Assembly: GCF_000691225.1 (NCBI RefSeq)
Contig: NZ_JMSZ01000001.1
Coordinates: 1-64,000 of the forward strand
Source: Nitrincola lacisaponensis
GTDB lineage: Bacteria; Pseudomonadota; Gammaproteobacteria; Pseudomonadales; Balneatricaceae
DNA length: 64,000 nt
Direction: 5' to 3'
In this document: piece by piece, positions 63,745 to 64,000 of the stretch
Layout of the letters: every line of letters starts with the position of its first letter
How positions within the stretch are numbered: position 1 is the stretch's first letter
Translations under genes and position numbers: made by a program
Notes under the pieces: generated by a model
Told to the model about the DNA's origin: nothing
What the model saw: the letters and a program-made list of their open reading frames with translations, nothing else
The model's database searches: none

Positions 63745-64000
63745 CTGACTCCCGTGGTGGCTGACGCGGCATCATCCGAGACATCAGCCACAGGGTCGTC
63801 AAAACACTCAGCAGTGTACCCACCACTAACGCCAGTACTGCCGCCAACCAGAAATGTGCATAATCGCCGAGTACGAAAAAAACACCCACTACGCCGGGCA
63901 TAATCAACATAGCCAAGAGTGCAATCAGCGGCTGGCTGACAGCTGCAATATCGGTATGCAGACGTCCTCGCAGAATCAGCCATGCGGTGAGCAGCAACAT
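63734..64000 (-). CDS. lrgA: CidA/LrgA-family protein (partial)
   Basis: The visible 88 residues are the C-terminal part of an LrgA/CidA holin-like protein; the gene runs off the right edge. Hydrophobic helices with ALLAMLIMPGVVGVFFVLGD are family-typical, and the tail is polar (MPRQPPRESDDD). The methionine at the window edge is probably internal. It overlaps the lrgB start, so the two are one transcript. Confidence 0.85.
   Translation of the reverse strand: MLLLTAWLILRGRLHTDIAAVSQPLIALLAMLIMPGVVGVFFVLGDYAHFWLAAVLALVVGTLLSVLTTLWLMSRMMPRQPPRESDDD

Overview
The window reads as chromosome of a Gram-negative gammaproteobacterium, most like a marine Oceanospirillales-type heterotroph (my inference from gene content and protein style, not a database match). 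Genes are dense, operons are coupled by ATGA overlaps, and housekeeping genes (pfkA, hisBHAF, mutY, yggX, trmL, znuABC/zur, prlC, lrgAB) are mixed with large transport and catabolic clusters for small nitrogenous compounds.

Layout. 1-157: promoter, leader hairpin and boxA of an rRNA operon that runs leftward out of the window. 177-6081 (minus): a TAXI-type TRAP transporter operon with two solute-binding proteins, one fused 867-aa permease and two universal stress proteins. 6233-8087: pfkA, a metallo-hydrolase and a small Cys-rich protein. 8175-13239 (minus): hisB-hisH-hisA-hisF followed by a periplasmic binding protein and a membrane diguanylate cyclase. 13380-16768: asmA-like gene, mutY, yggX. 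16812-39219: a 22-kb amine and histidine catabolic region. It holds potFGHI (putrescine import), puuD-puuA, a second glutamine-synthetase-like/FAD-oxidase pair, hutC, a YjiH-type membrane protein, hutI-hutG-hutU-hutH, an alkyltransferase-like gene, puuC, puuB, aguB and aguA. Together these convert agmatine to putrescine to GABA, and histidine to glutamate plus formamide.

39306-46877: a tRNA-Phe gene carrying an integrated 7.5-kb element bounded by 17-bp direct repeats. All its genes run leftward: a P4-type integrase, a 191-aa unknown, an AlpA-like regulator, a small HTH protein, a primase-helicase-like replication protein, a coiled-coil protein, a DUF5681-like protein and a train of very small overlapping ORFs. 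A 490-bp non-coding stretch (41106-41595) holds three sets of regularly spaced repeats and looks like its replication origin. It has no capsid, tail or conjugation genes, so it resembles a satellite of the PICI/P4 kind. This is the most novel part of the window.

47089-54980: MFS and LysE exporters, a GFA-family protein, a carboxylesterase, a TctC-like binding protein, a PAS-GGDEF-EAL protein, trmL and a 41-aa membrane peptide. 55244-58641: two identical tRNA-Leu genes, and znuA divergent from zur-znuC-znuB across a Zur-box-like palindrome. 58644-64000: a MATE exporter, yheV, prlC, a gamma-carbonic anhydrase-like gene, lrgB and a partial lrgA cut by the window end.
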